From contig NZ_LMKV01000023.1 in assembly GCF_001421665.1 (NCBI RefSeq), positions 189,879-253,878 of the forward strand: DNA of 64,000 nt, read 5' to 3'. The notes beneath the pieces were generated by a model. The model saw only the letters and a list, made by a program, of their open reading frames with translations. It ran no database searches and was not told where the DNA came from. The stretch comes from Sphingobium sp. Leaf26 (GTDB lineage Bacteria > Pseudomonadota > Alphaproteobacteria > Sphingomonadales > Sphingomonadaceae). Both the position numbers and the translations under genes were made by a program. Within the stretch, counting starts at the first letter, position 1. Each line of letters begins with the position of its first letter. Shown piece by piece: positions 16,901-25,469 of this stretch.

Positions 16901-19759
16901 TCAGAAATTCGCCCGGATGCCGGCCAAAACCGAGGTGCCCGGATAATAGACCGAATAGGCGGCGTTGGAATATTCGAAGGTGGTGCGGATCGGCTCGTTG
17001 GTGATGTTGAGCACATCGAGCGTCAGGCGCATCGCCTTGTTGAAGAACGGCAGTTCATAGCCGGCCGACAGATCGAACTGACCGCGCGCATCGGCCTTCA
17101 GGTCCGCACCGGTGATGCCGTTCTGTGGGCCGTTGAGCGCGATGGACTTGCCGTTCCAGACATAGTTCAGGCTGACCGACAGGCCATGATTTTCATAGAA
17201 GCCCTGAAGGTTGTAGGAATATTTCGACACGCCTTCGGCCACCAGACCCGACGAGGAGGACTGCTTGAGATAGGTGCCGTTGGCCGAGAATCCGAGGCCC
17301 TTGACGAAGAAGTCCAGCGGCTGGACCCAGGTTCCTTCCAGACCCTTGATCTTCAGGTCGCTGAGGTTGACCGGGCGTTGCACGGTGATGGCGAGGTCGT
17401 TGACCGCCACCCCGGTTGCCGTCGCACGATCGTTCAGCGCATTCTGCTGGGTCGACAGCAGGCTGCTGAAGGGAATGTTCAGCGATCCGAAGGTCGCCTG
17501 CGTCGACTGCGTCACAGTGAAGCCCTGCACATTCTTCATGAACGCCGACAGACCGATATAGCCGATTCCGCCGGTGTAGAATTCGCCGCCCAGATCATAA
17601 TTATCCGAGGTGTAGGGCTTCAGGTCCGGGTTGCCTGCGCTGGCCACCAGCGCCGACGGATCGGAGAAGGTGACGCCCGGCAGGATCTGGCCGGCGTCGG
17701 GACGGGTCATCGTCCGCGAAGCCGATGCGCGCAGCTTGATATTATCGGCCACGTCATAAGTCAGATTGATCGACGGCAGGAAATTTTCATATTTGGAGCG
17801 CGAGGTGATGTCGACGATCGCCGTGCCGACCTGGCTGGGGCCGATTACTTCCTGATCGGTATGCGCATAACGCATGCCGGTGTTGATATGCAGGTCGCGG
17901 CCAGCGATTTCGGTCACGCCGTTCAGCTCGAAATAGGCGCCCAGCACCTTTTCGTCCATGTCACCGGTCGCGCCGCCGGTCACGGCACCGCGCGTTTCCG
18001 GCGCGCTGTCACGATAGCTGGCATAGTCGGTCGCCTGCTTGATGGCATTGAAGTCGGGCACGACGAAGCCGGCAGTCGAGGAACTCTTCAGATATTGCGC
18101 GATCTGACTGTTGGGGATCGTCCCGGTCGCGCCGGTGCAGCCCGTGCCGCAAACCGACAACTGATAGGCCGAGCTGTTGTCATAGGCGCGGATCGAGCGG
18201 ATCGCCTGGTCATAGGCAGCGCCGACCTTCACGTTGAACATGTCGTCGCCATACATGACGTCCAAATGCGCACCCTTGGTTTCCGTCTTGCGGCGGACGA
18301 TCTGGATGTTCTGACGATACCACTGCCAGCTACCATTGTCGGGATCGTTGAGGTCGAGGTTCGACGTGATCGACGGATAATCGCCGCCATTATTTTCATA
18401 ATAGGTGTCGACGCCCGAATTCGGCGTAGTCTGGAACGCCCAGGTCGGCTGCTCGCGGAAGAAACGACTCTTGGAATAGTTGGCGCTGAGGTTGACCTTC
18501 AGATTGTCGGTCGGTTCCCAGCTCACGCTGGGGTTGATGTTCCAGAATTTCGTGGTCTGCTTGAACAGGCTGGCTTCCAGGAAATAGGACGAATTGGCGA
18601 AGGTCCCGCTGGTCACGACATTATTGTCGTCCACGGTCAGGTCGATCGGGATCATGCCGCCGGTCGACTGGGCGCTGGTGCCCGGACCGGAGTTGCGGAC
18701 CTGCCAGTTCATGTTGACCTTGGTATAATCGCGGGTCGACTTGGCCCACAGCCCGTCGATCGCGAAATGCAGCGTGTCGCTGGGGCGCCATTCGAGCGAA
18801 GCCAGCGCCGAAATGCGCGAGCGCGTCCCCTCGGTCAGGCTTTCGCGGCCAAGACGCGGCAGCAGCGCAGTGCTGAGTTGCGAACGGGTGAGGCCCGATG
18901 TCGCGACGACATCGACCGGATCGCCGGCGACCAGGCCATGGCCGGCATTGGCGGGGACGACCGAGGCCCAGGAGAAGTTGTTGCCGCCAGCATCGCCGAC
19001 ACCCAGGTTTCCATCGGTCCAGCCGACCGATTCAAAGCCCTTGATGCGAGTCTTGGTCTTTACGCCAGCGACGCCGACCAGGATACCGAACGTGTCGGTG
19101 GTGTGGCTGGCGACGATCGCGCCGCGCGGGCTGATCTTGTCATTGGGGCTGGTATATTGGCCCTGCGCGACGACGGTGATGTGCGTGCCTTCCTTGTCGA
19201 AGGGACGCGCGTTGCGCAGGTTGACGGTGCCGGCGATGCCGCCTTCCAGCGTGGAGGGCGACGGGCTTTTCGCGAGGTCGAGGCGGGTGAAGAGTTCCGA
19301 CGGGAAGAAGTCGAGATCGACTTCGCGGTTGGCGCTGCCGCCATTGGTGCCGCCATCCGACGCCACCTGAATCTGTGAGCCGTTCAGCAACACCTTCGAG
19401 AAGCTGGGGCCAAGACCGCGGATCGACACCTGCGTGCCTTCACCATTATTATCGCGCTTCAGGCGCACGCCCGGCATGCGGTTGAGTGTTTCGGCGAGGT
19501 TGGTGGCGGGCAGCTTGCCGATGTCTTCGGCGAAGATCGAGTCGCCGAATGCCACCGCGTCCTTCTTGGCGTTGGTAGCGCTCTGCAACGACGCGCGAAT
19601 GCCGGTGACGACGATGTCGGCAACGTCGCCATCCTGGGGTGCGACGGCATCGGCCTGCGGCGCGGCGTCCTGCGCCGACGCGGCTTGCGCGAGACTGAGC
19701 GAGCCGATGGCGGACGCGGCGAACAGCGCGACACGAAAAATCTGGGTGCGTGAAGACAT
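16901..19759 (-). CDS. Large TonB-dependent receptor of the glucuronoxylan locus
   Basis: Receptor of 952 residues. A signal peptide (about 1-28, ending ASAQ) is followed by a TonB-box-like IVVTGIRASLQSA and a plug with AETLNRMPGVRL and SIRGLGPSFSKVLLNG; it ends in GIRANF. The size and GIRASLQSA start match the Caulobacter/Xanthomonas carbohydrate-receptor subgroup. It probably imports xylo- or glucurono-xylo-oligosaccharides. The ATG at 19759 follows AGGAGAGGGG; an upstream in-frame start at 19825 would overlap the operator. A strong promoter and a LacI-type operator lie directly upstream, and a terminator follows, so it is its own transcription unit at the end of the uronate operon. Confidence 0.95.
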   Translation of the reverse strand: MSSRTQIFRVALFAASAIGSLSLAQAASAQDAAPQADAVAPQDGDVADIVVTGIRASLQSATNAKKDAVAFGDSIFAEDIGKLPATNLAETLNRMPGVRLKRDNNGEGTQVSIRGLGPSFSKVLLNGSQIQVASDGGTNGGSANREVDLDFFPSELFTRLDLAKSPSPSTLEGGIAGTVNLRNARPFDKEGTHITVVAQGQYTSPNDKISPRGAIVASHTTDTFGILVGVAGVKTKTRIKGFESVGWTDGNLGVGDAGGNNFSWASVVPANAGHGLVAGDPVDVVATSGLTRSQLSTALLPRLGRESLTEGTRSRISALASLEWRPSDTLHFAIDGLWAKSTRDYTKVNMNWQVRNSGPGTSAQSTGGMIPIDLTVDDNNVVTSGTFANSSYFLEASLFKQTTKFWNINPSVSWEPTDNLKVNLSANYSKSRFFREQPTWAFQTTPNSGVDTYYENNGGDYPSITSNLDLNDPDNGSWQWYRQNIQIVRRKTETKGAHLDVMYGDDMFNVKVGAAYDQAIRSIRAYDNSSAYQLSVCGTGCTGATGTIPNSQIAQYLKSSSTAGFVVPDFNAIKQATDYASYRDSAPETRGAVTGGATGDMDEKVLGAYFELNGVTEIAGRDLHINTGMRYAHTDQEVIGPSQVGTAIVDITSRSKYENFLPSINLTYDVADNIKLRASASRTMTRPDAGQILPGVTFSDPSALVASAGNPDLKPYTSDNYDLGGEFYTGGIGYIGLSAFMKNVQGFTVTQSTQATFGSLNIPFSSLLSTQQNALNDRATATGVAVNDLAITVQRPVNLSDLKIKGLEGTWVQPLDFFVKGLGFSANGTYLKQSSSSGLVAEGVSKYSYNLQGFYENHGLSVSLNYVWNGKSIALNGPQNGITGADLKADARGQFDLSAGYELPFFNKAMRLTLDVLNITNEPIRTTFEYSNAAYSVYYPGTSVLAGIRANF

Positions 19760-19810
19760 GAACAATCCCCTCTCCTGAGCGCCGCCCCCGACTATCCGGT
19801 GGGCGTAAAC

Positions 19811-19824
19811 TGGTAGCGCTATCA
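19811..19824 (-). promoter_or_regulatory. LacI-type operator 1 at the TonB receptor promoter
   Basis: TGGTAGCGCTATCA is a near-perfect palindrome with core TAGCGCTA. It lies 8 bases downstream of the predicted -10 box, so it covers the likely transcription start. The identical 14 bases recur at 36289-36302 and a close form at 30266-30279. The likely binder is the LacI-family protein encoded at 32584. A much weaker relative (10/14) is at 19879-19892. Confidence 0.82.
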
Positions 19825-19832
19825 CTATGGCT

Positions 19833-19860
19833 TCAATAAACCTGTCATCTGCTTTGTCAA
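19833..19860 (-). promoter_or_regulatory. Sigma-70-type promoter for the xylan TonB receptor
   Basis: On the minus strand TTGACA (19855-19860) is separated by 16 bases from TATTGA (19833-19838). The predicted start falls near 19826, inside or beside the operator, about 65 bases before the receptor ATG. The arrangement explains repression by a LacI-type protein. Confidence 0.65.
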
Positions 19861-19904
19861 GGCATCAGGCAGCAACAATGGTAACGATATAGGTGACTAC
19901 GTTG

Positions 19905-21386
19905 TCAGTGGCGGAAAGCCGCCAGCGCGGCGAGCGCACCCTTTTCTTCCAATATGACCAGCCAACGGGTCAGCGCTGTGCTGAAGCGATCATCGGCGAC
20001 AAGCGCGGCGGGAATCATGGCGTCAAAAGCGAGGATGGCGGCGATGCGATCCTGCGGAGTCCCGGCATCGGCGAGCGCAGCGGCGATCGGTGCGGCAAGC
20101 GGATCGTCCACCTGATGCTCGTTCCCCCTATCGTCCCGGCCTGCCTGCCAGCGGATCCAGGCCGCGACGGCGAGCGAGAGGGCGTCGATCCCCTGCCCGG
20201 CCGCCAGTCGCGCGGCGATGGGTGCAAGCAGACGCTGGGGCAGTTTTTGCGACCCGTCCATCGCGATCTGGCGCGTACGGTGCCGCAGCGTCGGATTGTC
20301 GAAGCGCGCCATGAGGTCACGGCGATAGGCGGCGACATCCAGTTCGGGCGGCGGCGACAGCGTGGTTTCCGCCTCGTCCCAGAGCGCTTCGACAAAGGCG
20401 CGCGCTTCCGGCAGCGCCAGCACGTCATGGACATGGTCGATCGCGGCGAGGCCACCCAGATAGGCGATGCCGCTATGTGCGCCGTTGAGCAGCCGCAGCT
20501 TGGCTTCCTCCCATGGGGCGACCGCCTGCGTCAGTTGCACGCCGGCGCCGAAGTCCGGGCGGGGGCCGCAGAATTTGTCTTCGATCACCCATTGGAGGAA
20601 GGGTTCGGTCTTCACCATCGCCTGATCCTCGATGCCGAGGCGCTTGGCGAGCGCGGCGATTTCGTCCGGCGTGGTGGCGGGGACGATGCGATCGACCATG
20701 GTTTCGGGAAAGGCGCCGTGCGCCGCGATCCAGTCGGCCAGATCGGCGTCATGACGACGCGCCAGTTCCAGCACGGCACCCCGCAACCGCGCGCCATTAT
20801 GCGGGAGGTTGTCGCAACTGATGGCGGTAAAAGGCGCAAGATCGGCCGCCCGGCGCAGGGCCAGCGCGGCGACCAGATAGCCGGGGGCAGTCTGCGGGCT
20901 TTCGAGCGAGGCGAGGTCAGCGGCGAGTTGCGGATCGTCCGCGATCAGCGCCCCGGTCGACGGGTCGAGCTTATAGCCCTTTTCCGTGATGGTCAGGGTG
21001 ACGATGTGCGTGTCGGGCGAGGCCAGCGCGGCGAGCAGTGCCTGCGGGTCTTCCGGGGCGACGATCACCTGCTGCACCGCGCCGATGATGCGGGCCTGCT
21101 CTGCTGCGCCGTCACGCACCAGCATGGTGTAGAGTCCGTCCTGCGGCTGCATCTGGTCGCGCACGCCGGGCGATCGCAGCGAAGCGGCGACGATGCCCCA
21201 GCGCAGGTCGCCGGCATTGAGGGCGTCATCGAACACCACCGCCTGATGCGCGCGGTGGAAGGCGCCGATGCCGATATGGACGACGCCGCAAGTGACGGCG
21301 GCGCGATCATAGGCCTGCAGGAGGACATCGGCGGGCAAGTGCGCCAGCGTGGCGGAGGACAGCCTGGCGGATGACAGCCGGCTCAC
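19905..21386 (-). CDS. uxuB: D-mannonate oxidoreductase / fructuronate reductase (mannitol dehydrogenase family)
   Basis: Polyol-specific long-chain dehydrogenase of 493 residues. The N-terminal Rossmann start VVHIGIGAFHRAHQAVVFDD (about 35-54), the TITEKGY motif and the C-terminal helical domain with GAHSGIAYLG are visible. The family covers mannitol dehydrogenase, fructuronate reductase and tagaturonate reductase. Because it overlaps uronate isomerase by 4 bases and lies in an operon with mannonate dehydratase, the likely reaction is D-fructuronate + NADH to D-mannonate. It is the last gene of the GH3-to-uxuB operon. Confidence 0.87.
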   Translation of the reverse strand: MSRLSSARLSSATLAHLPADVLLQAYDRAAVTCGVVHIGIGAFHRAHQAVVFDDALNAGDLRWGIVAASLRSPGVRDQMQPQDGLYTMLVRDGAAEQARIIGAVQQVIVAPEDPQALLAALASPDTHIVTLTITEKGYKLDPSTGALIADDPQLAADLASLESPQTAPGYLVAALALRRAADLAPFTAISCDNLPHNGARLRGAVLELARRHDADLADWIAAHGAFPETMVDRIVPATTPDEIAALAKRLGIEDQAMVKTEPFLQWVIEDKFCGPRPDFGAGVQLTQAVAPWEEAKLRLLNGAHSGIAYLGGLAAIDHVHDVLALPEARAFVEALWDEAETTLSPPPELDVAAYRRDLMARFDNPTLRHRTRQIAMDGSQKLPQRLLAPIAARLAAGQGIDALSLAVAAWIRWQAGRDDRGNEHQVDDPLAAPIAAALADAGTPQDRIAAILAFDAMIPAALVADDRFSTALTRWLVILEEKGALAALAAFRH

Positions 21387-22798
21387 AGCTTGTACGCCGC
21401 CTTGGCGAGGTCATAGGCGAGCGCGCGGGCCAGTTCCAACGCCTCATCCTCTTCCAGCCGATGTTCGGCGACCAGTTGCGCCAGCCAGGCGCAATCCATG
21501 CGGCGGGCGACGTCATGGCGGGCCGGGATCGACAGGAAGGCGCGGGTGTCGTCGTTGAAGCCGACCGTGTTGTAGAAGCCGGCCGTTTCAGTGGTGCGCT
21601 CGCGGAAACGGCGCATGCCTTCCGGGCTGTCATGGAACCACCAGGGCGGCCCCAGCTTGAGCGCGGGATAATGGCCGGCGAGCGGGGCGAGTTCGCGCGC
21701 ATAGACATCCTCGTCCAGGGTGAAGAGGATCAGCGTCAGGCGCGGGTCGTTGCCATGGGCATCGAGCAGCGGTTTCAACGCCTGCACGAACTCGCCGGCG
21801 GTCGGGATATCGCCGCCCTTGTCCTTGCCGAAACGGGCCAGCACGGCGGCATTGTGGCTGCGATGGACGCCGGGATGCAATTGCATCACCATGCCGTCCG
21901 CGATCGCCATGCGCGCCATTTCGGTCAGCATATGACCACGGAACAGTTCGGCCTCGTGCGCGGTGGCGGGGCCTGTGGTGACCTTGGCGTAGAGCGCCTC
22001 GATCTCATCGCGCGGCAGGTTGGCGGTGAAGGCGGACGGGTGGCCATGGTCGGTGGAGGTGGCGCCAGCCTCGCGGAAATCGGCGCGGCGCTTTTCATGG
22101 GCGCGCAGGTAGCCGGCGAAGCTGGAGGGGTCTTCGCCCGCCATCTCGCAGAAACGCTGGACATTGGCGATGAAGCGCGGATCGTCGGGGTCGAGCACCG
22201 GGTCGGGGCGATAGGCGGTGACGACCTTGCCGCTCCAACCCGACGCGCGGATCGCACGGTGATGGTCGAGCGGGTCGAGCGGCCCTTCGGTGGTGGCGAT
22301 CACTTCGATATTATAGCGCTCGAACAAAGCGCGCGGGCGGAAGGCGTCCGTTTTCAGCGCGGCGTCGATGACGTCATAATAATGATCGGCGGTCTCGGCG
22401 CTGAGTTGCACGTCGATGCCGAAGGCTTCGGCGAAGACCCAGTCCATCCACATCCGGGTCGGCGTGCCGCGGAACAGGTCATAGCGCTCGGCAAAACGGC
22501 GCCAGATGGCGCGCGGATCGCTTTCCGTGGCGCTGCCGTCCACCGTCGGGATGCCCAGTTCCTCCAGCTTCACGCCCTGGCTCATCAGCATGCGGAAGGC
22601 ATAATGATCGGGCACGATCAGCAGGTCGGCGGGATTGGCGAAGGGTTCGTCATAGGCGAACCAGCGCGGATCGGTATGGCCGTGGGGCGACACGATCGGC
22701 AGATCCTTCACCGTCGCATAGAGGCGACGGGCAATATCGCGGGTGGCGGGGTCCGACGGGAAGAGGCGGTCGGGGTGCAGGCTGAGCGGCTTGGTCAT
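21383..22798 (-). CDS. uxaC: Uronate (glucuronate) isomerase
   Basis: Amidohydrolase-superfamily isomerase of 471 residues, the usual UxaC length. Conserved segments include PIVSPHGHTDPRWFA (about 35-49), DYVIAE-like MWMDWVFAEAFGID, TTEGPLDPLDHH and FNDDTRAFLSIPARHDVARR near the C-terminus. It converts D-glucuronate to D-fructuronate, the first step after glucuronate is released from xylan side chains. It overlaps the transporter upstream and uxuB downstream by 4 bases each, so translation is coupled. Confidence 0.95.
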   Translation of the reverse strand: MTKPLSLHPDRLFPSDPATRDIARRLYATVKDLPIVSPHGHTDPRWFAYDEPFANPADLLIVPDHYAFRMLMSQGVKLEELGIPTVDGSATESDPRAIWRRFAERYDLFRGTPTRMWMDWVFAEAFGIDVQLSAETADHYYDVIDAALKTDAFRPRALFERYNIEVIATTEGPLDPLDHHRAIRASGWSGKVVTAYRPDPVLDPDDPRFIANVQRFCEMAGEDPSSFAGYLRAHEKRRADFREAGATSTDHGHPSAFTANLPRDEIEALYAKVTTGPATAHEAELFRGHMLTEMARMAIADGMVMQLHPGVHRSHNAAVLARFGKDKGGDIPTAGEFVQALKPLLDAHGNDPRLTLILFTLDEDVYARELAPLAGHYPALKLGPPWWFHDSPEGMRRFRERTTETAGFYNTVGFNDDTRAFLSIPARHDVARRMDCAWLAQLVAEHRLEEDEALELARALAYDLAKAAYKL

Positions 22799-24105
22799 GC
22801 GGCACTTTCGGGAACAGAGGCGACCACCGGCTGGTAGCGGGGCAGCAGGAGATGGATGACCGCCAGCGCGATCAGATAGGCGATGGAAGCGACCGCGAAG
22901 ATCGGGCCGAAACTGCCGACGGTTTCGAGGATCATGCCGGCGAACTTGGCCATCAGCATGCCGCCGACCGCGCCCGCCAGGCCGCCCAGGCCGACGACCG
23001 ACCCGGCCATCCAGCGCGGAAAGACGTCACCGGGGAGCGCGTAGAGATTGGCGGAGAAGCCCTGATGCCCGGCACAGGCCAAACCGATCAGGCCGACCGC
23101 GATCCACATGGACGGCGCATGGGCAGCAAAGGCGATCGGCACGGCGCACAGCGCGGCGAGGAACATGGCGGACTTGCGCGACCGGTTGAGGCTCCAGCCC
23201 CGACCCATGAAGCGCGACGAGGCCCAGCCGCCGGCGATCGATCCGACATCGGCGAGCAGATAGACGGCGATCAACGGCGGACCGAAGTCCAGCATCTTGA
23301 CGCCATATTGTTTGTTGAAGAAGTCGGGCAGCCAGAAGAGGAAGGTCCACCACACCGGGTCGATCAGGAACCGGCCGGACATATAGGCCCAGGTCTGGCG
23401 ATGGCGGAACAGGGTGGCCCATTTGACCGGGCGCTTTTCTTCGATGGGATCGGTTTCGATCCAGGCCAGTTCTTCCGCGCTGAGGCTCTTCTTGTCTCGC
23501 GGGCGGCGATAGAAGGTCAGCCATGCGGCCAGCCAGAAGACGGTGAGCAACCCGGTCAGGATGAAGGCCCAGCGCCAGCCCAGCGTCACCGCGATGATAG
23601 GCACCACCAGCGGGGTCAGGATCGCGCCGACATTGGACCCGGCATTGAAGATGCCGATGGCGAACGCCCGCTCCTTCTTGGGAAACCATTCGTTGGTTGC
23701 GGCGATGGCGGCGGGGAACGTCCCCGCCTCCCCCATGGCCAGCGGGATGCGGGCGATCAGCATGCCGGCGGTGGAGGTGAAGAAGATGTGCGCGACATGG
23801 CCGATCGTCCACAGCGTCACGGCAAGCGCGTAGCCCGCCCGCGCACCGATCCGGTCGATCAGTCGGCCGAAGATGACATAGGCGATGCCGTAGCCCGCCT
23901 GAAACCAGATGGCGAGGCTGGCATAGCCGCTCTCGCTCCAGCCATAGCGGGCCTGAAGATCGGGCTTGAGCGTCGGCAGGACGAGGCGATCCACATAGGA
24001 GAGGACCACGGCGGCAAAGAGCAGGCCGCAGACGATCCAGCGGACTTTGCCGGAGGGTTTGGGGATGGCGGGTTTGGGGATGGCGGGTTTGGGGATGTCC
24101 GTCAT
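22795..24105 (-). CDS. exuT: MFS hexuronate transporter (ExuT-like)
   Basis: Major facilitator superfamily protein of 436 residues with about 12 membrane segments of the ACS (anion:cation symporter) type. Visible are VDRLVLPTLKPDLQARYGWSE in the first loop, RIPLAMGEAGTFPAAIAATNEWFPKKERA in the TM4-TM5 region and a central basic loop. The ACS group carries hexuronates, glucarate and related acids, and the place between mannonate dehydratase and uronate isomerase fits glucuronate uptake over the inner membrane. The ATG at 24105 follows GGAGGGG. The N-terminus carries a threefold I/A-P-K-P repeat (see 24055). Confidence 0.9.
   Translation of the reverse strand: MTDIPKPAIPKPAIPKPSGKVRWIVCGLLFAAVVLSYVDRLVLPTLKPDLQARYGWSESGYASLAIWFQAGYGIAYVIFGRLIDRIGARAGYALAVTLWTIGHVAHIFFTSTAGMLIARIPLAMGEAGTFPAAIAATNEWFPKKERAFAIGIFNAGSNVGAILTPLVVPIIAVTLGWRWAFILTGLLTVFWLAAWLTFYRRPRDKKSLSAEELAWIETDPIEEKRPVKWATLFRHRQTWAYMSGRFLIDPVWWTFLFWLPDFFNKQYGVKMLDFGPPLIAVYLLADVGSIAGGWASSRFMGRGWSLNRSRKSAMFLAALCAVPIAFAAHAPSMWIAVGLIGLACAGHQGFSANLYALPGDVFPRWMAGSVVGLGGLAGAVGGMLMAKFAGMILETVGSFGPIFAVASIAYLIALAVIHLLLPRYQPVVASVPESAA
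24055..24099 (-). repeat. Three 15-bp tandem copies coding the N-terminal PKPAI repeat of the transporter
   Basis: The plus-strand unit GGGTTTGGGGATGGC occurs three times end to end (24055-24069, 24070-24084, 24085-24099; the last copy has one change). It encodes repeated Ile-Pro-Lys-Pro-Ala at residues about 3-17, before the first membrane helix. Such units change length by slippage; with 15 bases per unit the frame is kept. Confidence 0.9.
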
Positions 24106-24128
24106 TCGCCCCTCCAATCAAAAGCGTT

Positions 24129-24217
24129 CGTCATCCCCGCGCAGGCGGGGATCCATCTCCTTAGCAATGCGGAGACGCGAGGCCGGGAGATGGATTCCCG
24201 CCTGCGCGGGAATGACG
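24129..24217. repeat. Long intergenic inverted repeat between manD and the transporter
   Basis: Two 32-base arms (24129-24160 and 24186-24217) are reverse complements with 2 mismatches around a 25-base centre. The outer ends read CGTCATCCCCGC and GCGGGAATGACG. This is a REP-like element of a type I recognise from sphingomonad intergenic regions. It sits inside an otherwise tightly packed operon and would fold into a strong hairpin in the mRNA, so it may reduce or stabilise expression of the three downstream genes. Confidence 0.9.
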
Positions 24218-24243
24218 ATGATAAGAGGGGACGGGTCACTCGA

Positions 24244-25455
24244 TCACCAGTTGAACATGGTGCCGTCTTCCAACCGGTTCACCGGCAGGAAGGCGCGATT
24301 ATATTCATATTTGGCGGCCAGTTCCTCATCGATGTCGACGCCCAGACCCGGCGCTTCGCCAGGGTGCATGGCGCCGTCGGCAAAGGTGTAGGCGTGCGGG
24401 AATACGGCGTCGGTTTCCGGCGTGTGGCGCATATATTCCTGTACGCCGAAATTGGGCACGCTGAGGTCGAAATGCAGCGCGGCGGCCATGCAGACCGGTG
24501 ACAGGTCGGTCGCGCCGTGGCAGCCGGTGCGAACCTGATACAGGTCGGCGAGGTTGGCGATCTTGCGCAGATGGCTGATGCCGCCGGCATGGACCACGGT
24601 GGCGCGGATATAATCGATCAACTGGTTTTCGATCAGTTCGCGGCAATCATGGATCGAATTGAAGATTTCGCCCACGGCGAGCGGCGTGGTGGTGTGCTGG
24701 CGGATCAGCTTGAAGGCTTCCTGATTTTCCGCAGGCGTCGCATCTTCCAGCCAGAAGGGGCGATATTGCTCCAGATCCTTGCCGAGGCGACCGGCTTCGA
24801 TCGGGGTCAGGCGGTGGTGGATGTCGTGCAGCAGATGGACGTCCCAGCCCAGCGCTTCGCGCGCGGCTTTAAACAATTCGGGAACGACGCGGAGGTACTT
24901 GCTGGTATTCCAGACATTTTCGGTCGGCAGGTCGGCGTCGGCCGGTTCGTAGAAATATTTGTCTTTGCTGACGCCATAGGTGGACGCCATGCCCGGCACG
25001 CCGCACTGGATGCGGATCGCCTTGTAACCCTGCGCCTGATATTCCAGCGCGGTCTTGACCGTATCCTCGATCGTGGTGCCGTTGGCATGGCCATAGACCA
25101 TGACGCTTTCACGGCTGGCGCCGCCCAGCAACTGGTAGACCGGCAGGCCAGCCAGCTTGCCCTTGATATCCCACAGCGCGGTGTCGACGGCAGCGATGGC
25201 GGACATGGTGACGGGACCGCGACGCCAATAGGCGCCCTTGTAGAGATATTGCCAGATGTCCTCGATCCGGTGCGCGTCGCGGCCGATCAGGCAGGGGATG
25301 ACATGATCCTGCAAATAGCTGGCGACCGAGAGTTCGCGGCCGTTGAGCGTGGCGTCGCCCAAGCCATAGACGCCGTCTTCGGTGATGATCTTCAAGGTGA
25401 CGAAATTGCGGCCGGGGCTGGTGACGATGACCTTTGCATCAATGATCTTAGGCAT
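24244..25455 (-). CDS. manD: D-mannonate dehydratase, enolase superfamily (ManD)
   Basis: Enolase-superfamily dehydratase of 403 residues that converts D-mannonate to 2-keto-3-deoxy-D-gluconate. The Mg2+ ligands are Asp211, Glu237 and Glu263, with catalytic Tyr160, Arg148 and His213. From memory these are the positions known for Novosphingobium aromaticivorans ManD, shifted by one. The N-terminal [10 protein letters not shown] and [17 protein letters not shown] segments are also characteristic. The ATG at 25455 gives the family length. It lies 14 bases after the first GH3 gene stop and before the long inverted repeat. Confidence 0.96.
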   Translation of the reverse strand: MPKIIDAKVIVTSPGRNFVTLKIITEDGVYGLGDATLNGRELSVASYLQDHVIPCLIGRDAHRIEDIWQYLYKGAYWRRGPVTMSAIAAVDTALWDIKGKLAGLPVYQLLGGASRESVMVYGHANGTTIEDTVKTALEYQAQGYKAIRIQCGVPGMASTYGVSKDKYFYEPADADLPTENVWNTSKYLRVVPELFKAAREALGWDVHLLHDIHHRLTPIEAGRLGKDLEQYRPFWLEDATPAENQEAFKLIRQHTTTPLAVGEIFNSIHDCRELIENQLIDYIRATVVHAGGISHLRKIANLADLYQVRTGCHGATDLSPVCMAAALHFDLSVPNFGVQEYMRHTPETDAVFPHAYTFADGAMHPGEAPGLGVDIDEELAAKYEYNRAFLPVNRLEDGTMFNW

Positions 25456-25469
25456 TTGGGCAATCCTGT

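Noticed and set aside
16615-17016. N-terminal extension of the SGNH hydrolase by 134 codons
   Set aside because: The extension runs into the end of the TonB receptor gene and its terminator; the signal peptide begins at 16614.
19879-19892. Second LacI-operator-like site upstream of the xylan TonB receptor
   Set aside because: Only 10 of 14 positions match and the core is broken (GTAACGATAT), so it is not listed as an operator.
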